A stretch of DNA of 64,000 bases from an uncultured Pelagibacteraceae bacterium (GCA_902555665.1 CACDTF010000001.1:1-64000); one strand, 5' to 3'; counted from the stretch's first letter, positions 44,644 through 54,555 are shown. Notes: generated by a model from the letters alone, not told the origin. Program-made: numbers and translations.

Positions 44644-45063
44644 TTGAACGATTATATTTCAGATAAAGATAAAATAGATTGGAATAACTTCATAAACAGT
44701 AAAGAAAAATTACCAAATAAGGATATCAACCAAAAAGACAGAAAAACTAAAAAGATAAGATCTATAGATTTACATGGGTATACTCTAGATCAAGCAAATA
44801 AAACTATAGAGAGTTTTATAAAAAAGGCTTTTTCAGAAAATGTGAATAAATTAATTGTAGTCACGGGCAAAGGACTGCATTCTGAAAATCTAAAAGATCC
44901 CTATGTATCAAAAGACCTGAGTATTTTGAAATACTCGGTTCCAGAATTTATTTCTAATAATTCTAGCTTAATGAAAATAATAAATGAAATTACTGACGCC
45001 AATCTAGAAGATGGTGGTCAAGGAGCATTTTATATTTTTTTAAAAAAAAAAAGTAAAATATAA
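44644..45063 (+). CDS. Smr-domain protein
   Basis: A 139-residue protein with a C-terminal Smr domain: RSIDLHGYTLDQANKTIESFI (the LDLHG box), then VVTGKGLHSENL and GGQGAFYIFLKK at the end. Smr domains nick DNA or cleave mRNA on stalled ribosomes; small proteins like this one are probably RNA-directed. It starts with TTG at 44644, directly after the timA stop; no in-frame ATG is near enough to give the N-terminus. An ArfA-like rescue gene is also in this window. Confidence 0.88.
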   Translation: MNDYISDKDKIDWNNFINSKEKLPNKDINQKDRKTKKIRSIDLHGYTLDQANKTIESFIKKAFSENVNKLIVVTGKGLHSENLKDPYVSKDLSILKYSVPEFISNNSSLMKIINEITDANLEDGGQGAFYIFLKKKSKI

Positions 45064-45065
45064 CT

Positions 45066-45920
45066 ATGATAATCTGGCTGGCATCCTATCCAAAAAGTGG
45101 AAATACGTTATTAAGATCGATGTTAAGTTCATACTATTTTTCTAAAGATGGTAAATTTGAATTTAAATTACTCAAAAATATCCATCAATTCCCTAATATT
45201 TCTCTATTTAAAAATTTAAATATAAACACGGATGACGAGCTTGAGGTTGTAAAAAACTATATAAATGTTCAACAAATAATTAATAAGCAAGATGGAAATA
45301 AATTAAGATTTCTAAAAACCCATAGCAGCTTAAATGATATAAATGGCTATAAGTTTACAGATTTAAATAATTCTCTTGGCGTTATTTATATAGTTAGAGA
45401 TCCACGTAATATTGTAAGATCATTTGCGAATCATAGTCAAATATCAGTTGAAGAAGCAAAACAAAACCTTGTGAATGTTAAAATTTTAGGTGGAAAAAAT
45501 GATCCAGTTAATAAATCAACAGTCCATATAGGTTCATGGTCTTCAAATTTTAAATCCTGGAAGGAGTTTAAAAAAGTAAACAAGTATTTGTTAATAAAAT
45601 TTGAAGATTTAATTTCCCAACCAGGACAGGTATTTAGATTAATTTTAAACTTTGTTCATGAGTTGACTAAAACACAGCCTGAGATTGATGACACTAAGCT
45701 AAAAAATACAATTAAAACAACAAGTTTTGAATATTTACGTAAACTTGAAGAGAAAGAAAATTTTTCAGAAACGGCAACTCAATCACAAGAAAAATATGTA
45801 AAATTTTTTAAATACGGAGACAAGGAAAATCTTATCGAAAGCCTTCCAACACAAATTAAAAAAGAACTAGAAAATCAACTAAGTGATGAGATGATTGAAC
45901 TTGGTTATCTAAAATCTTAA
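45066..45920 (+). CDS. Sulfotransferase-domain protein, copy 2 of 3
   Basis: A 284-residue paralogue of the genes at 17988 and 56372. The PAPS loop reads [17 protein letters not shown] and the second site [16 protein letters not shown]; after them the sequence diverges strongly from copy 1. It starts two bases after the Smr gene and ends against hslU, overlapping it by 4 bases. No signal peptide is present. The acceptor is unknown. Of the three copies this one has Leu-Leu instead of Trp-hydrophobic after the loop threonine. Confidence 0.85.
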   Translation: MIIWLASYPKSGNTLLRSMLSSYYFSKDGKFEFKLLKNIHQFPNISLFKNLNINTDDELEVVKNYINVQQIINKQDGNKLRFLKTHSSLNDINGYKFTDLNNSLGVIYIVRDPRNIVRSFANHSQISVEEAKQNLVNVKILGGKNDPVNKSTVHIGSWSSNFKSWKEFKKVNKYLLIKFEDLISQPGQVFRLILNFVHELTKTQPEIDDTKLKNTIKTTSFEYLRKLEEKENFSETATQSQEKYVKFFKYGDKENLIESLPTQIKKELENQLSDEMIELGYLKS

Positions 45921-47290
45921 AGGATAAATTTTGACAGATCAGTATCTTTTACTAATTTATCTAAATTTTTATCAATATAGTTTTTATCAATAATAATTTT
46001 TTCACCTGAACGATCAGTCGCTGTAAAACTTATTTCATCTAAAATTTTTTCAATTATTGTGTGCAATCTTCGGGCCCCAATATTTTCGACCGTAGCATTT
46101 ACTTCTGATGCGATATTGGCTATTGCGTCTATACCATCATCTGAAAATTCAAGATCAACATTTTCTGTTTTTAAAAGAGCTACATACTGTTTGATTAAAC
46201 TAAAATCTGGTTCTCTTAATATTCTTTTAAAATCTTCGCTGGTTAAAGCCTCAAGTTCAACCCTAATCGGTAATCTCCCTTGTAATTCAGGAAGTAGATC
46301 AGAAGGTTTCGCAAGTTGGAAAGCACCTGATGCAATAAATAAAATATGATCTGTTTTAATTGGACCGTGTTTAGTATTTACTGTTGTTCCTTCAATTAAT
46401 GGTAACAAGTCTCTTTGAACACCTTCTCTTGATACGTCTCCTCCAACCCTATCTGTTCTAGCAGAAATTTTATCAATTTCATCAAGAAAAACTATTCCAT
46501 TATTTTCAGTTGATAGCTTCGCAGCTTTAATAATCTTATCTTGTTCAATTAATTTATCGGACTCATCATTGATTAAAATTTCATGGGACTCTTTCACTGT
46601 CATTTTTTTCTTTTTCTCTTTATTGCCCATTGATTTTCCGATCATTTCACCGATGTTAATCATGCCAACATTTGCACCTGGCATGCCTGGAATTTCAAAA
46701 GATGCACCGCTTGAGCCGGTATCACTAACTGATATTTCAATTTCATTGTCATCTAAATCACCGTTTCTTAATCTTTTTCTAAAACTTTCTCTTGTAGCCA
46801 AACTTGCTTTTTTTCCAACCAAAGCATCTAAAACTTTTTCTTCTGCAGCTTTTTGAGCTTGTGCAAAAACTTCTTTTCTTTTTTTTACTTTTTCCATTGA
46901 AATAGCAATCTCAATTAAATCTCTTATAATTTGTTCTACATCTCTTCCAACATACCCAACTTCAGTAAATCTTGTAGCTTCCACTTTTACAAAAGGCGCT
47001 TCGGCAAGTTTTGATAGTCTTCTTGAGATTTCAGTTTTACCCACACCAGTTGGTCCAATCATTAAAATATTTTTTGGTAAAACTTCATTCTTCATTTCAC
47101 CTTTAAGAGCTTGTCTTCTCCATCTATTTCTTAATGCAACTGCAACAGCTCTTTTTGCTTTGTTCTGCCCTACAACAAATCTATCTAACTCAGATACAAT
47201 TTCTCTAGGAGATAAAGAACTTACTAAAGAAGCTTCTTCTTTTTGATTTTTATCTTTAGGGTGTAGTTGTGTTACGTTTGAGTTATCCAT
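45917..47290 (-). CDS. hslU: HslU ATPase of the HslUV protease
   Basis: A 457-residue AAA+ unfoldase that feeds proteins to HslV. N-terminal [23 protein letters not shown], Walker [20 protein letters not shown], Walker [14 protein letters not shown], the I domain in the middle, and a C-terminus ending in a hydrophobic leucine (TDLSKFIL) that docks into HslV. It begins one base after hslV ends and shares its heat-shock promoter. Confidence 0.97.
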   Translation of the reverse strand: MDNSNVTQLHPKDKNQKEEASLVSSLSPREIVSELDRFVVGQNKAKRAVAVALRNRWRRQALKGEMKNEVLPKNILMIGPTGVGKTEISRRLSKLAEAPFVKVEATRFTEVGYVGRDVEQIIRDLIEIAISMEKVKKRKEVFAQAQKAAEEKVLDALVGKKASLATRESFRKRLRNGDLDDNEIEISVSDTGSSGASFEIPGMPGANVGMINIGEMIGKSMGNKEKKKKMTVKESHEILINDESDKLIEQDKIIKAAKLSTENNGIVFLDEIDKISARTDRVGGDVSREGVQRDLLPLIEGTTVNTKHGPIKTDHILFIASGAFQLAKPSDLLPELQGRLPIRVELEALTSEDFKRILREPDFSLIKQYVALLKTENVDLEFSDDGIDAIANIASEVNATVENIGARRLHTIIEKILDEISFTATDRSGEKIIIDKNYIDKNLDKLVKDTDLSKFIL

Positions 47291-47806
47291 TTAAATTTTT
47301 TCTATTTTTACATTATCATTTGTGAACACGCAGATATCTGCTGCTACTTTAATCGCTTTTTTTGCAACCTCTTCAGCAGGCATATTGCTTTCCATTAAAA
47401 CTTTACCAGCTGCTAGAGCATAATTTCCTCCTGAACCAATACCAATTACATCTCCTTCAGGTTCAAGAACATCACCAGTTCCAGAGATGATATAACTATT
47501 ATTTTTGTCTCCTACCGCCATCAATGCTTCTAATCTTCTTAAATACTTATCTGTTCTCCAATCTTTTGCCAGCTCAACAGCGGCTCTTGATAAGTTGCCT
47601 GCATGTTTTTCTAATTTTCCCTCTAATCTTTCAAATAGAGTTAATGCATCTGCAGTTGATCCCGCAAATCCTGCTACTACATCTCTTTTTTCAATCTTTC
47701 TAACTTTTGAAGCAGTGCTTTTAACAACAGTATTTCCCATACTAACTTGCCCATCACCAGCAACCACTACTTCATTATTTTTTCTAACTAGTACAATTGT
47801 TGTCAT
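47291..47806 (-). CDS. hslV: HslV peptidase of the HslUV protease
   Basis: A 171-residue N-terminal nucleophile peptidase. The start [20 protein letters not shown] fixes the mature N-terminal Thr2 as nucleophile; [11 protein letters not shown] is further typical. Twelve HslV subunits form the chamber of a bacterial proteasome-like protease. It is preceded by a strong RpoH-type promoter so close that the mRNA is probably leaderless. It is divergent from hisB. Confidence 0.97.
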   Translation of the reverse strand: MTTIVLVRKNNEVVVAGDGQVSMGNTVVKSTASKVRKIEKRDVVAGFAGSTADALTLFERLEGKLEKHAGNLSRAAVELAKDWRTDKYLRRLEALMAVGDKNNSYIISGTGDVLEPEGDVIGIGSGGNYALAAGKVLMESNMPAEEVAKKAIKVAADICVFTNDNVKIEKI

Positions 47807-47811
47807 ATCTA

Positions 47812-47841
47812 ATAAATGGTAACTATTTTTGATACTTCAAG
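47812..47841 (-). promoter_or_regulatory. Heat-shock (RpoH-type) promoter of hslVU
   Basis: Read on the minus strand, CTTGAAG (47841 to 47835) is followed by a 15-base spacer and CCATTTAT (47819 to 47812). This is close to the E. coli RpoH consensus (CTTGAAA, spacer, CCCCATTTA) and has the same spacing as the grpE and dnaK promoters here. The -10 box ends five bases before the hslV ATG, so transcription would begin at the start codon itself. Confidence 0.72.
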
Positions 47842-47895
47842 TGTTTAGACTGATATTGATATAGTGGGATTATGTATGTATACCATTAAAAATAT

Positions 47896-48486
47896 ATGGC
47901 TAGAAAAGGAAAAGTATCTCGAAAAACAAAAGAAACCAGCATCAATGTTGAAGTAAATATTGATGGCAAAGGTAAATACCAAATTGATACTGGTATTGGC
48001 TTCTTGGATCACATGCTTGAACAATTATCAAAGCATTCTTTGATTGATTTAAAAGTTAAAGCAAAAGGAGATACTCATATCGATCTTCACCACACAACAG
48101 AAGATACAGGTATTGCTATTGGTGAAGCTTTAAAAAAAGCAGCTAAAAAATTTGTAGGAATAAAAAGATATGCGCATACAGTTATCCCAATGGATGAAAC
48201 GTTAACCAGAGTAGCTATTGACGTTTCAAACAGACCTTATTTGATTTGGAAAGTAAAATTAAAAGTTGAGAAACTTGGTGAGATGGACACTGAACTATTT
48301 AAAGAATGGTTTCAGGCGTTTTCTCAATCTGCAGGCATTACAATGCACGTTGAAAATATTTATGGTGATAATAGCCACCACATAATTGAATCTTGTTATA
48401 AAGCATTAGCAAGATCGTTAAGAGCTGCATTAGAAATGGATCCAAGAAACAAGAAGAGTATTCCATCAACTAAAGGCTCATTATAA
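47896..48486 (+). CDS. hisB: Imidazoleglycerol-phosphate dehydratase
   Basis: A 196-residue HisB (stand-alone form, without phosphatase domain). Metal-binding motifs [34 protein letters not shown] and the late [16 protein letters not shown] are all present. It dehydrates imidazoleglycerol-phosphate in histidine synthesis. It heads a plus-strand his cluster (hisB-hisH-small lipoprotein-hisA-hisF-hisE-hinT) and is divergent from hslV with 89 bases between. Confidence 0.97.
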   Translation: MARKGKVSRKTKETSINVEVNIDGKGKYQIDTGIGFLDHMLEQLSKHSLIDLKVKAKGDTHIDLHHTTEDTGIAIGEALKKAAKKFVGIKRYAHTVIPMDETLTRVAIDVSNRPYLIWKVKLKVEKLGEMDTELFKEWFQAFSQSAGITMHVENIYGDNSHHIIESCYKALARSLRAALEMDPRNKKSIPSTKGSL

Positions 48487-48490
48487 GTTA

Positions 48491-49117
48491 ATGAACGTCA
48501 CAATTGTTGATTATAATTCAGGCAATATAAGCTCGGTAATAAACTCTTTTAAAGAGGTCGCTAAAAATAATGTAAATATCGAAGTAACTTCAGATTTAAG
48601 TAAGATTAAATCTTCCGATAAAGTTGTTTTGCCAGGACAGGGTTCGTTTAAAAGTTGTGTTGATGCGCTTAATAACATCAGTGGTCTGGTAGACACTTTA
48701 AACGAGTTTGCCATTAAAAATAAAAAACCTCTTATTGGAATTTGTGTTGGGCTTCAGATGTTTGCTGATGTTGGTTATGAAGAAACAGAAACTAAGGGTT
48801 TAGGCTGGATACCAGGTAAGGTATCAAAAATCGATAATCAAAATGGAAAGTATAAGCTTCCTCATATTGGTTGGAACCAAATTAACATTTTAAAAGATAG
48901 TAAAATTTTCAAAGATATAGAAAATAATTCTCACATGTATTTTGTTCATAGTTATGAATTCGTACCAGAAGACAAAAATTTAATTTCATCAACAACAGAG
49001 TATTCATCAAATATTGTTTGTTCTGTTGAAAAAGAAAATATCTTTGGAACACAATTTCACCCTGAAAAGAGTGATAAAATTGGACTCAAGATAATTGATA
49101 ATTTTATAAAATTATAA
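48491..49117 (+). CDS. hisH: Imidazole glycerol phosphate synthase, glutaminase subunit HisH
   Basis: A 208-residue class I glutaminase with the oxyanion/nucleophile motif GICVGLQMFAD (catalytic Cys) and the FHPEKS histidine-glutamate pair near the C-terminus. It supplies ammonia to HisF. It starts 4 bases after hisB, and its TAA overlaps the ATG of a small unlisted lipoprotein gene by one base. Confidence 0.97.
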   Translation: MNVTIVDYNSGNISSVINSFKEVAKNNVNIEVTSDLSKIKSSDKVVLPGQGSFKSCVDALNNISGLVDTLNEFAIKNKKPLIGICVGLQMFADVGYEETETKGLGWIPGKVSKIDNQNGKYKLPHIGWNQINILKDSKIFKDIENNSHMYFVHSYEFVPEDKNLISSTTEYSSNIVCSVEKENIFGTQFHPEKSDKIGLKIIDNFIKL

Positions 49118-49263
49118 TGAGATATATTTTATTTTTTATTATTTTACTAACTTTAAGTTCTTGTGAGACTACTAAACAAATGAAATTAAATGAAAAAAAC
49201 AAAAAACAAAAAAAAATTATGATGGATATTAATACCAAGCCAAAAGTTAAAATTAAAAAATGA
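49117..49263 (+). CDS. Small predicted lipoprotein (48 residues) inside the his operon
   Basis: A short frame from ATG 49117 to TGA 49261-49263. It has a signal peptide (MRYILFFIILLTLSSC) with lipobox LSSC (Cys16), followed by a 32-residue mature part rich in lysine and asparagine (QMKLNEKNKKQKKIMMDINT in the middle). The ATG overlaps the hisH stop by one base and the stop overlaps the hisA ATG (ATGA), so it is translationally coupled on both sides. I do not recognise the family. The mature peptide is very basic, and would be membrane-anchored facing the periplasm. It is not part of histidine synthesis. Confidence 0.72.
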   Translation: MRYILFFIILLTLSSCETTKQMKLNEKNKKQKKIMMDINTKPKVKIKK

Positions 49264-49985
49264 AAATATTTCCAGCAATAGATATTAAAGACAAAAAGTG
49301 TGTGAGGTTAGTTAAAGGAGACTTTAATAAAAAAACTGAATATGAAATGTCTCCCATTGAACAAGCTAGAAAATATAAAGATCATGGTTTTAAAAACTTA
49401 CATATAGTTGATTTAGATGGGGCTTTAACTGGTGAAACTGTAAATTTGGATATTATTCAAGAAATAGTTGCTAAATTTGATCTTAAAATCGAAATTGGTG
49501 GAGGTATTAGAAATTTTGATAGTATTCATAAATATACCGATGCTGGTGTTGAGAAAGTTATTTTAGGAAGTGCTGCTATAAAAGATAAAAATTTTTTAAA
49601 AGAGGCTTGTGAAAAATTTCCAAACAAGATTGGATTAGGATTAGATGCTAAAGATGGCTATTTATCTATTTCTGGTTGGCAAGAAAATTCAAACCAATTA
49701 ACTTTAGATTATCTAAAAGAAGTAAATGATTATGGTGCAAGTAGGTTGATTTACACTGATGTAAATAGAGATGGGATGAAGCAAAGTCCCAATTTTGAAG
49801 AAACTGTTAAGGTTGCTGATTCATCTAGTTGTCCAGTGATAATATCAGGTGGAGTTTCATCAATAGATGATATTAAAAAAGCTAAGGAGTTAAATAATAG
49901 TAATATTGAGGGCATAATAGTTGGAAAAGCTATCTATGACGGTGATATTAAATTAGACGAATTAGTGAAAGAATTAGATGCTTAA
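49260..49985 (+). CDS. hisA: Phosphoribosylformimino-5-aminoimidazole carboxamide ribotide isomerase HisA
   Basis: A 241-residue TIM barrel. N-terminal [20 protein letters not shown] (catalytic Asp8), [12 protein letters not shown], and the second-half [13 protein letters not shown] with the other aspartate. The two halves show the internal repeat typical of HisA/HisF. It overlaps the small lipoprotein gene by 4 bases and hisF by 8. Confidence 0.97.
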   Translation: MKIFPAIDIKDKKCVRLVKGDFNKKTEYEMSPIEQARKYKDHGFKNLHIVDLDGALTGETVNLDIIQEIVAKFDLKIEIGGGIRNFDSIHKYTDAGVEKVILGSAAIKDKNFLKEACEKFPNKIGLGLDAKDGYLSISGWQENSNQLTLDYLKEVNDYGASRLIYTDVNRDGMKQSPNFEETVKVADSSSCPVIISGGVSSIDDIKKAKELNNSNIEGIIVGKAIYDGDIKLDELVKELDA

Positions 49986-50733
49986 AAATAGAATTATACC
50001 ATGTTTAGATGTTAAAAATGGACGTGTTGTAAAAGGAATTAACTTTGTTGATCTGCAGGATGCAGGCGATCCTGTTGAACAAGCTAAAATTTATTCAGAC
50101 GGTGGAGCAGATGAAATTTGTTTTTTAGATATTACTGCATCCAATGAAAATAGAGATACTATTTACGAAGTAGTGGAGAAAACCTCAAAGAAATGCTTTG
50201 TTCCTCTGACAGTTGGAGGCGGTGTTAGAAGTGTTGAGGATATCAATAAACTTCTGAACTGTGGTGCAGATAAAGTATCAATCAATACCGCTGCAGTTCA
50301 AAATCCAGAAGTAGTAATAGAGAGTTCAAAAAAATTTGGCTCACAGTGCATTGTTGTTGCAATTGATGCAAAAAAAAATGGAGATAAATGGGAGATATTC
50401 ACTCATGGTGGGAGAAATAATTCAGGTATTGATGCAAATGATTTTGCAAAGCAAATGGAAGATAGTGGTGCGGGTGAACTCTTAGTCACATCAATGGATA
50501 GAGATGGTACTCAAGTTGGTTATGATATCGAGCTTATGTCAAAGATATCCACAAAGGTAAATATTCCAGTAATAGCCTCTGGTGGAGTTGGAAATTTGGA
50601 TCATTTGGTAGATGGAATTAAATTAGGAAAAGCTAGTGCAGTTCTGGCAGCATCAATATTTCATTACGGCAAACATTCCGTAAAAGAAGCCAAGGAATAT
50701 TTGGATTCAAAAGGAATTCCTGTTAGAATTTGA
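49978..50733 (+). CDS. hisF: Imidazole glycerol phosphate synthase, cyclase subunit HisF
   Basis: A 251-residue TIM barrel with the catalytic aspartates in [15 protein letters not shown] and [15 protein letters not shown], and the phosphate sites [12 protein letters not shown] and [13 protein letters not shown]. It joins ammonia from HisH to the PRFAR substrate. Its start overlaps hisA by 8 bases, and hisE begins 1 base after its end. Confidence 0.97.
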   Translation: MLKNRIIPCLDVKNGRVVKGINFVDLQDAGDPVEQAKIYSDGGADEICFLDITASNENRDTIYEVVEKTSKKCFVPLTVGGGVRSVEDINKLLNCGADKVSINTAAVQNPEVVIESSKKFGSQCIVVAIDAKKNGDKWEIFTHGGRNNSGIDANDFAKQMEDSGAGELLVTSMDRDGTQVGYDIELMSKISTKVNIPVIASGGVGNLDHLVDGIKLGKASAVLAASIFHYGKHSVKEAKEYLDSKGIPVRI

Positions 50734-50734
50734 G

Positions 50735-51085
50735 ATGTCTGAAATTTTAGATAACTTAGTCAGAACAATAAGAGATAGAAAGAACTCTACAGAGGAAAAA
50801 TCATACACAAAAAAGCTTTTAAATAATAAAAAATTATCTGAAGAAAAAGTTTTAGAAGAAATTAATGAACTTTTTCAAGCTGTAAAATTATTAAATTCAG
50901 AAGATAAAGTTTTTAATGCAAAGCCAGAATTTTTTAATTCTGATGTTACAGAGGCATCAGATGTCGTTTATCACTTGTTAGTTTATCTTGAAGCTAATAA
51001 TATAAAATATGAAGATGTGCTTAACGAACTAAAAAAAAGAACATTACAATCAGGATTAGATGAAAAAGCGAGTAGAAAAGTATGA
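50735..51085 (+). CDS. hisE: Phosphoribosyl-ATP pyrophosphatase HisE
   Basis: A 116-residue all-helical MazG-fold enzyme of histidine synthesis. The metal-binding helix EKVLEEINELFQAVKLL and the partner VTEASDVVYHLLVYLEANNI are typical of HisE. It removes pyrophosphate from phosphoribosyl-ATP. HisI is not nearby. It overlaps hinT by 4 bases (ATGA). Confidence 0.94.
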   Translation: MSEILDNLVRTIRDRKNSTEEKSYTKKLLNNKKLSEEKVLEEINELFQAVKLLNSEDKVFNAKPEFFNSDVTEASDVVYHLLVYLEANNIKYEDVLNELKKRTLQSGLDEKASRKV

Positions 51086-51447
51086 TTTATGATGATAATA
51101 ATATTTTTGCAAAAATTTTACGTGGAGAAATTCCTTGTAATAAAATTTATGAGAATGATTTTGTTTTGTCGTTTCACGATATCAACCCACAAAAAAAAAT
51201 TCATGCTTTAGTAATTCCCAAAGGTAAATATATTGATTTAGATGATTTTAGTTTGAATGCCTCTCCAGAGGAGATGGTTGGATTATTAAAAGGTATTAAT
51301 ATAGTTGCAAAAAAGCTAGGTATTTCAACAGAAGTGGGTAAGGGTTATAGAGCCTTAGCAAATATCAGTGACCATGGTGGACAAGAAGTACCTCATTTAC
51401 ACTTTCATCTATTTGGAGGTGAACGAGTAGGAAAAATGGTTGAGTGA
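51082..51447 (+). CDS. hinT: HIT-family purine nucleotide phosphoramidase (HinT)
   Basis: A 121-residue histidine-triad protein. The triad is HLHFHLFGG near the C-terminus (HxHxH), and the N-terminus IFAKILRGEIPCNKIYEND is classic. HinT cleaves nucleotide phosphoramidates such as lysyl-AMP. It stands next to hisE in many alphaproteobacteria. Its TGA overlaps the GTG start of the GNAT gene. Confidence 0.94.
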   Translation: MIYDDNNIFAKILRGEIPCNKIYENDFVLSFHDINPQKKIHALVIPKGKYIDLDDFSLNASPEEMVGLLKGINIVAKKLGISTEVGKGYRALANISDHGGQEVPHLHFHLFGGERVGKMVE

Positions 51448-51947
51448 GCGAAGAAGTTAAAAGAAATTACCTAGAAATAAATTCACTTCAAGATCTTAAA
51501 GAGGGAAATAAGCCCTTAGAAGACTATTCTTTAAGTTTAATTGATCCAATAAATTTTCAATTAAATAAATTTTTTTACAAAAATATTGGTAAAAATCATA
51601 AATGGGTTGATAGACTTACTTGGTCAGAAGAAAAGTGGATTAATTATGTGTCTAATAAGAACGTTCAGTCATTTGTGTTTAAATTTAAAGATGATCTAGT
51701 AGGTTTTTTTGAATTAATTATTCATCCAGAAAAAAATGAGACTGAAATTGCTTATTTTGGGATATTAGAAGAATATCAAAATAAAAAATTAGGTTCTTAT
51801 TTATTATCTGAGGCTATTAAAAAATCATTTGAAAATAAAGTTAATCGTGTTTGGGTTCACACATGTTCATTAGATCATAAAAATGCATTAAGTAATTATA
51901 TTTCAAGAGGAATGAAAATATTTAAAACTGAAATTTTAAATATTTAG
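51444..51947 (+). CDS. GNAT-family N-acetyltransferase
   Basis: A 167-residue acetyltransferase of the GNAT fold. The acetyl-CoA site is seen as ILEEYQNKKLGSYLLSEAIK (Q/RxxGxG/A-like), and the last part HTCSLDHKNALSNYISRGMKIF is typical. The substrate is unknown. It starts with GTG (51444), overlapping hinT by 4 bases, and ends against the convergent lolA. Confidence 0.87.
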   Translation: MSEEVKRNYLEINSLQDLKEGNKPLEDYSLSLIDPINFQLNKFFYKNIGKNHKWVDRLTWSEEKWINYVSNKNVQSFVFKFKDDLVGFFELIIHPEKNETEIAYFGILEEYQNKKLGSYLLSEAIKKSFENKVNRVWVHTCSLDHKNALSNYISRGMKIFKTEILNI

Positions 51948-52492
51948 TTCTGTGAGGGAATTTCAAATAAATTTTTTGATATAACTCTATTTTTTCTAAT
52001 TGAAGAAAGAAAAGTAATATTAAAATTTTGATAAGGATCCGTATTTTGCCAACCGACTAAATCATAAGATTGTTTATCAAAAAAAATATTAATTTCGTTA
52101 TCTCCCTCTATAATTGTAAAATTAACTAGACTATTATCAACAATTCTTTCTACAAGATCATTAATTTTATTTATTAAAAAATTTTTATCTAGAATTAAAT
52201 TCAAAGCAGTTTTTTCCAATGGATATCTATAATAACTAGTCCTTGTTTTTATTACTAAAGATTTTCCATTAGATACCAAAATTTTGTTATTACTTCTTGC
52301 GTACTCACAAAAAATTTTTTTTGGATACTCAATAGTGCAGCTTCCATTTTCTATTTTTCCATTAACATTTTGTTCGAATTTGAAATCAAAATTTTCTGTA
52401 TCCTTCAAATTTTTTACTATTTTGTCTTTGACCTCAGCATTTGAGATAGAAGTAGATATAAACAAAAAAAAAATTGTAAAATATCGTAGCAT
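51944..52492 (-). CDS. lolA: Outer-membrane lipoprotein carrier LolA
   Basis: A 182-residue exported protein: signal peptide (cleavage near SNA, about residue 19) and a half-barrel body (FDFKFEQNVNGKIENGSCTIEYPKKI; YRYPLEKTALNLILDKN). LolA carries lipoproteins across the periplasm, in line with several predicted lipoproteins in this window. It follows ftsK directly, as in other alphaproteobacteria. Identity to E. coli LolA is low, and the context supports the call. Confidence 0.82.
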   Translation of the reverse strand: MLRYFTIFFLFISTSISNAEVKDKIVKNLKDTENFDFKFEQNVNGKIENGSCTIEYPKKIFCEYARSNNKILVSNGKSLVIKTRTSYYRYPLEKTALNLILDKNFLINKINDLVERIVDNSLVNFTIIEGDNEINIFFDKQSYDLVGWQNTDPYQNFNITFLSSIRKNRVISKNLFEIPSQN

Positions 52493-54555
52493 TAAAGCAC
52501 GTCTCTTTTGCCAACATGATTTGCTTTACTTACAATGCCTTCTGCTTCCATCATATCAATAATTCTTGCTGCTCTATTGTATCCAATCTGAAGTTTTCTT
52601 TGTAAAAAAGAGGTAGAAGCTTTTCCTTCAGATCTAATTATATCTAAAGCGTTTTCGTAAAGTTCATCTTTCTCACCTTGATTTTGACTATCACCAATTT
52701 CTTTCTCATCAGCAAAACTTAAAATTTCATCAATGTAATCTGGTTCTGCTTGAGATCTCAAAGAATTATTTATTTTTTCAATTTCACCATCAGATACAAA
52801 TGGCGCATGGATTCTAACTATACGATTGGCTGAAGACATGTATAACATATCTCCTTTTCCTAACAATTGTTCAGCACCTTGTTCTCCAAGTATAGTCCTA
52901 CTATCTATTTTAGAGGTTACTTGGAAAGATATTCTTGTAGGAAAATTAGCTTTTATTGTACCTGTAATTACGTCTACACTAGGTCTTTGAGTGGCCATTA
53001 TAATATGGATCCCTGCTGCTCTTGCCATTTGAGAAAGTTTTTGAATGTAATTTTCAATTTCTTTACCAGCGACCAACATTAAGTCAGACATTTCATCAAC
53101 AACGACTACAATATAAGGCATTGGAAGTTTATGTTTAGCATTGTAACCATCGATATTTCTGACGCCTTCTTTTGTCATTAATCTATATCTGCTCTCCATT
53201 TCCTTAACTACCCAACCTAATACTGAAGCTGCTTTTTTTGCTTCTGTTATCACTGGGCATAGTAAATGTGGTATTCCTTCGTAAGTAGACAACTCTAACA
53301 TCTTGGGATCAATTAAAATAAATTTACATTTATCAGGAGTGTGTCTGTAAAGAAGAGATAAAATAATTGTATTTATACATACTGATTTACCAGATCCAGT
53401 GGTTCCTGCTATGAGCAAATGTGGCATTGAAGATAAATCACCAACTATTGGATTGCCCGATATACTTTTACCTAGTGCAATAGGTAATTTGATATCTTTT
53501 TTTTTAAAATCACTGTTATTTAAAATTTCGCTTAAATAAACATTTTCTCTAGAATTATTTGGTAGCTCAATTCCAATAGTGTTGCTTCCAGGGATTGTAG
53601 ATATTCTTGCAGACTCCGAACTAGTATTTCTTGCTATATCATCTGATAAGTTAATAATCTTTGAAACTTTTACTCCAGCAGCAGGTTCAAATTCGTTTAG
53701 TGTTACAACTGGCCCATGACTTACTTTTTTAATTTTTCCATCAACACCAAAATCTAATAAGATTTTTTCCAAAAATTTAGGATCATTATTTTCATTTTTT
53801 TCAGACCCCTCTCTTTCTTTCTTAGAAGGTATTTTTAACAATTCTAAGCCTGGGAGTTTAAATTTAATTTTACTATCTGCTTTATTTTCAGCTTTTATAA
53901 AAGGTAAATCTTCTTGTATAAGGTTTTTAATTTCTTCTTGTGGAATATATTCACTTATTATTTCATTCTTATCTGAATAATTCTTCTCTTCTTGTTTTTT
54001 AAATAAATTTAAAAATTTTAATAGATTGAAATTAATACTTTTTAGGAACAAGAATAAAATTAAAATAATTAAAAAATAGTAAGATACTTGATTATTTATA
54101 AGTAAGATTTGATTTAAATAAGTTTGGTTAAGAAAACTGCCTACAAAGCCACCATTGCCGTTTATATAAAGTGTAAATGCATCAGAATAATAATGTGTTA
54201 GAAAAAGAGTTCCAAAAATACAATAAAATACAGTAAAGAAAATGTTTTCAATAATTAAAATAAATTCTTTACTTCTTAAGATATTAATACCTGTAACGAT
54301 AAAAGTTAAGGAAATTAGATAAGCAATTAATCCAACTGATTGGAAAAATAAGTCAGAAACAAAACTACCCCTAAAACCAAACAAATTATTTATATCAGTA
54401 GCGTCTGGAAAAATAAAGTTTGGATCTTCAGGCGAGTACGTAAATAATGCAATAAATAAAGCCAAACCTAAAAAAAAGAGAATTAAACCTGAAATTTCAG
54501 CTAATCGCTTGGCTGTAAAATCAATAAATAATTTGGCTGTTTCTTTAATATCCAT
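52492..54555 (-). CDS. ftsK: DNA translocase FtsK
   Basis: A 687-residue FtsK: four N-terminal transmembrane segments (residues ~20-170), a short acidic linker, and a C-terminal motor with Walker A LLIAGTTGSGKSVCINTIIL, Walker B YIVVVVDEMSDLMLV and a winged-helix gamma domain at the end (TSFLQRKLQIGYNRAARIID). It pumps the terminus region through the division septum. The linker is much shorter than the E. coli one. I start at the ATG at 54555 (MDIKETAKLFIDF); the ATG at 54585 would overlap the divergent gene. Confidence 0.96.
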   Translation of the reverse strand: MDIKETAKLFIDFTAKRLAEISGLILFFLGLALFIALFTYSPEDPNFIFPDATDINNLFGFRGSFVSDLFFQSVGLIAYLISLTFIVTGINILRSKEFILIIENIFFTVFYCIFGTLFLTHYYSDAFTLYINGNGGFVGSFLNQTYLNQILLINNQVSYYFLIILILFLFLKSINFNLLKFLNLFKKQEEKNYSDKNEIISEYIPQEEIKNLIQEDLPFIKAENKADSKIKFKLPGLELLKIPSKKEREGSEKNENNDPKFLEKILLDFGVDGKIKKVSHGPVVTLNEFEPAAGVKVSKIINLSDDIARNTSSESARISTIPGSNTIGIELPNNSRENVYLSEILNNSDFKKKDIKLPIALGKSISGNPIVGDLSSMPHLLIAGTTGSGKSVCINTIILSLLYRHTPDKCKFILIDPKMLELSTYEGIPHLLCPVITEAKKAASVLGWVVKEMESRYRLMTKEGVRNIDGYNAKHKLPMPYIVVVVDEMSDLMLVAGKEIENYIQKLSQMARAAGIHIIMATQRPSVDVITGTIKANFPTRISFQVTSKIDSRTILGEQGAEQLLGKGDMLYMSSANRIVRIHAPFVSDGEIEKINNSLRSQAEPDYIDEILSFADEKEIGDSQNQGEKDELYENALDIIRSEGKASTSFLQRKLQIGYNRAARIIDMMEAEGIVSKANHVGKRDVL

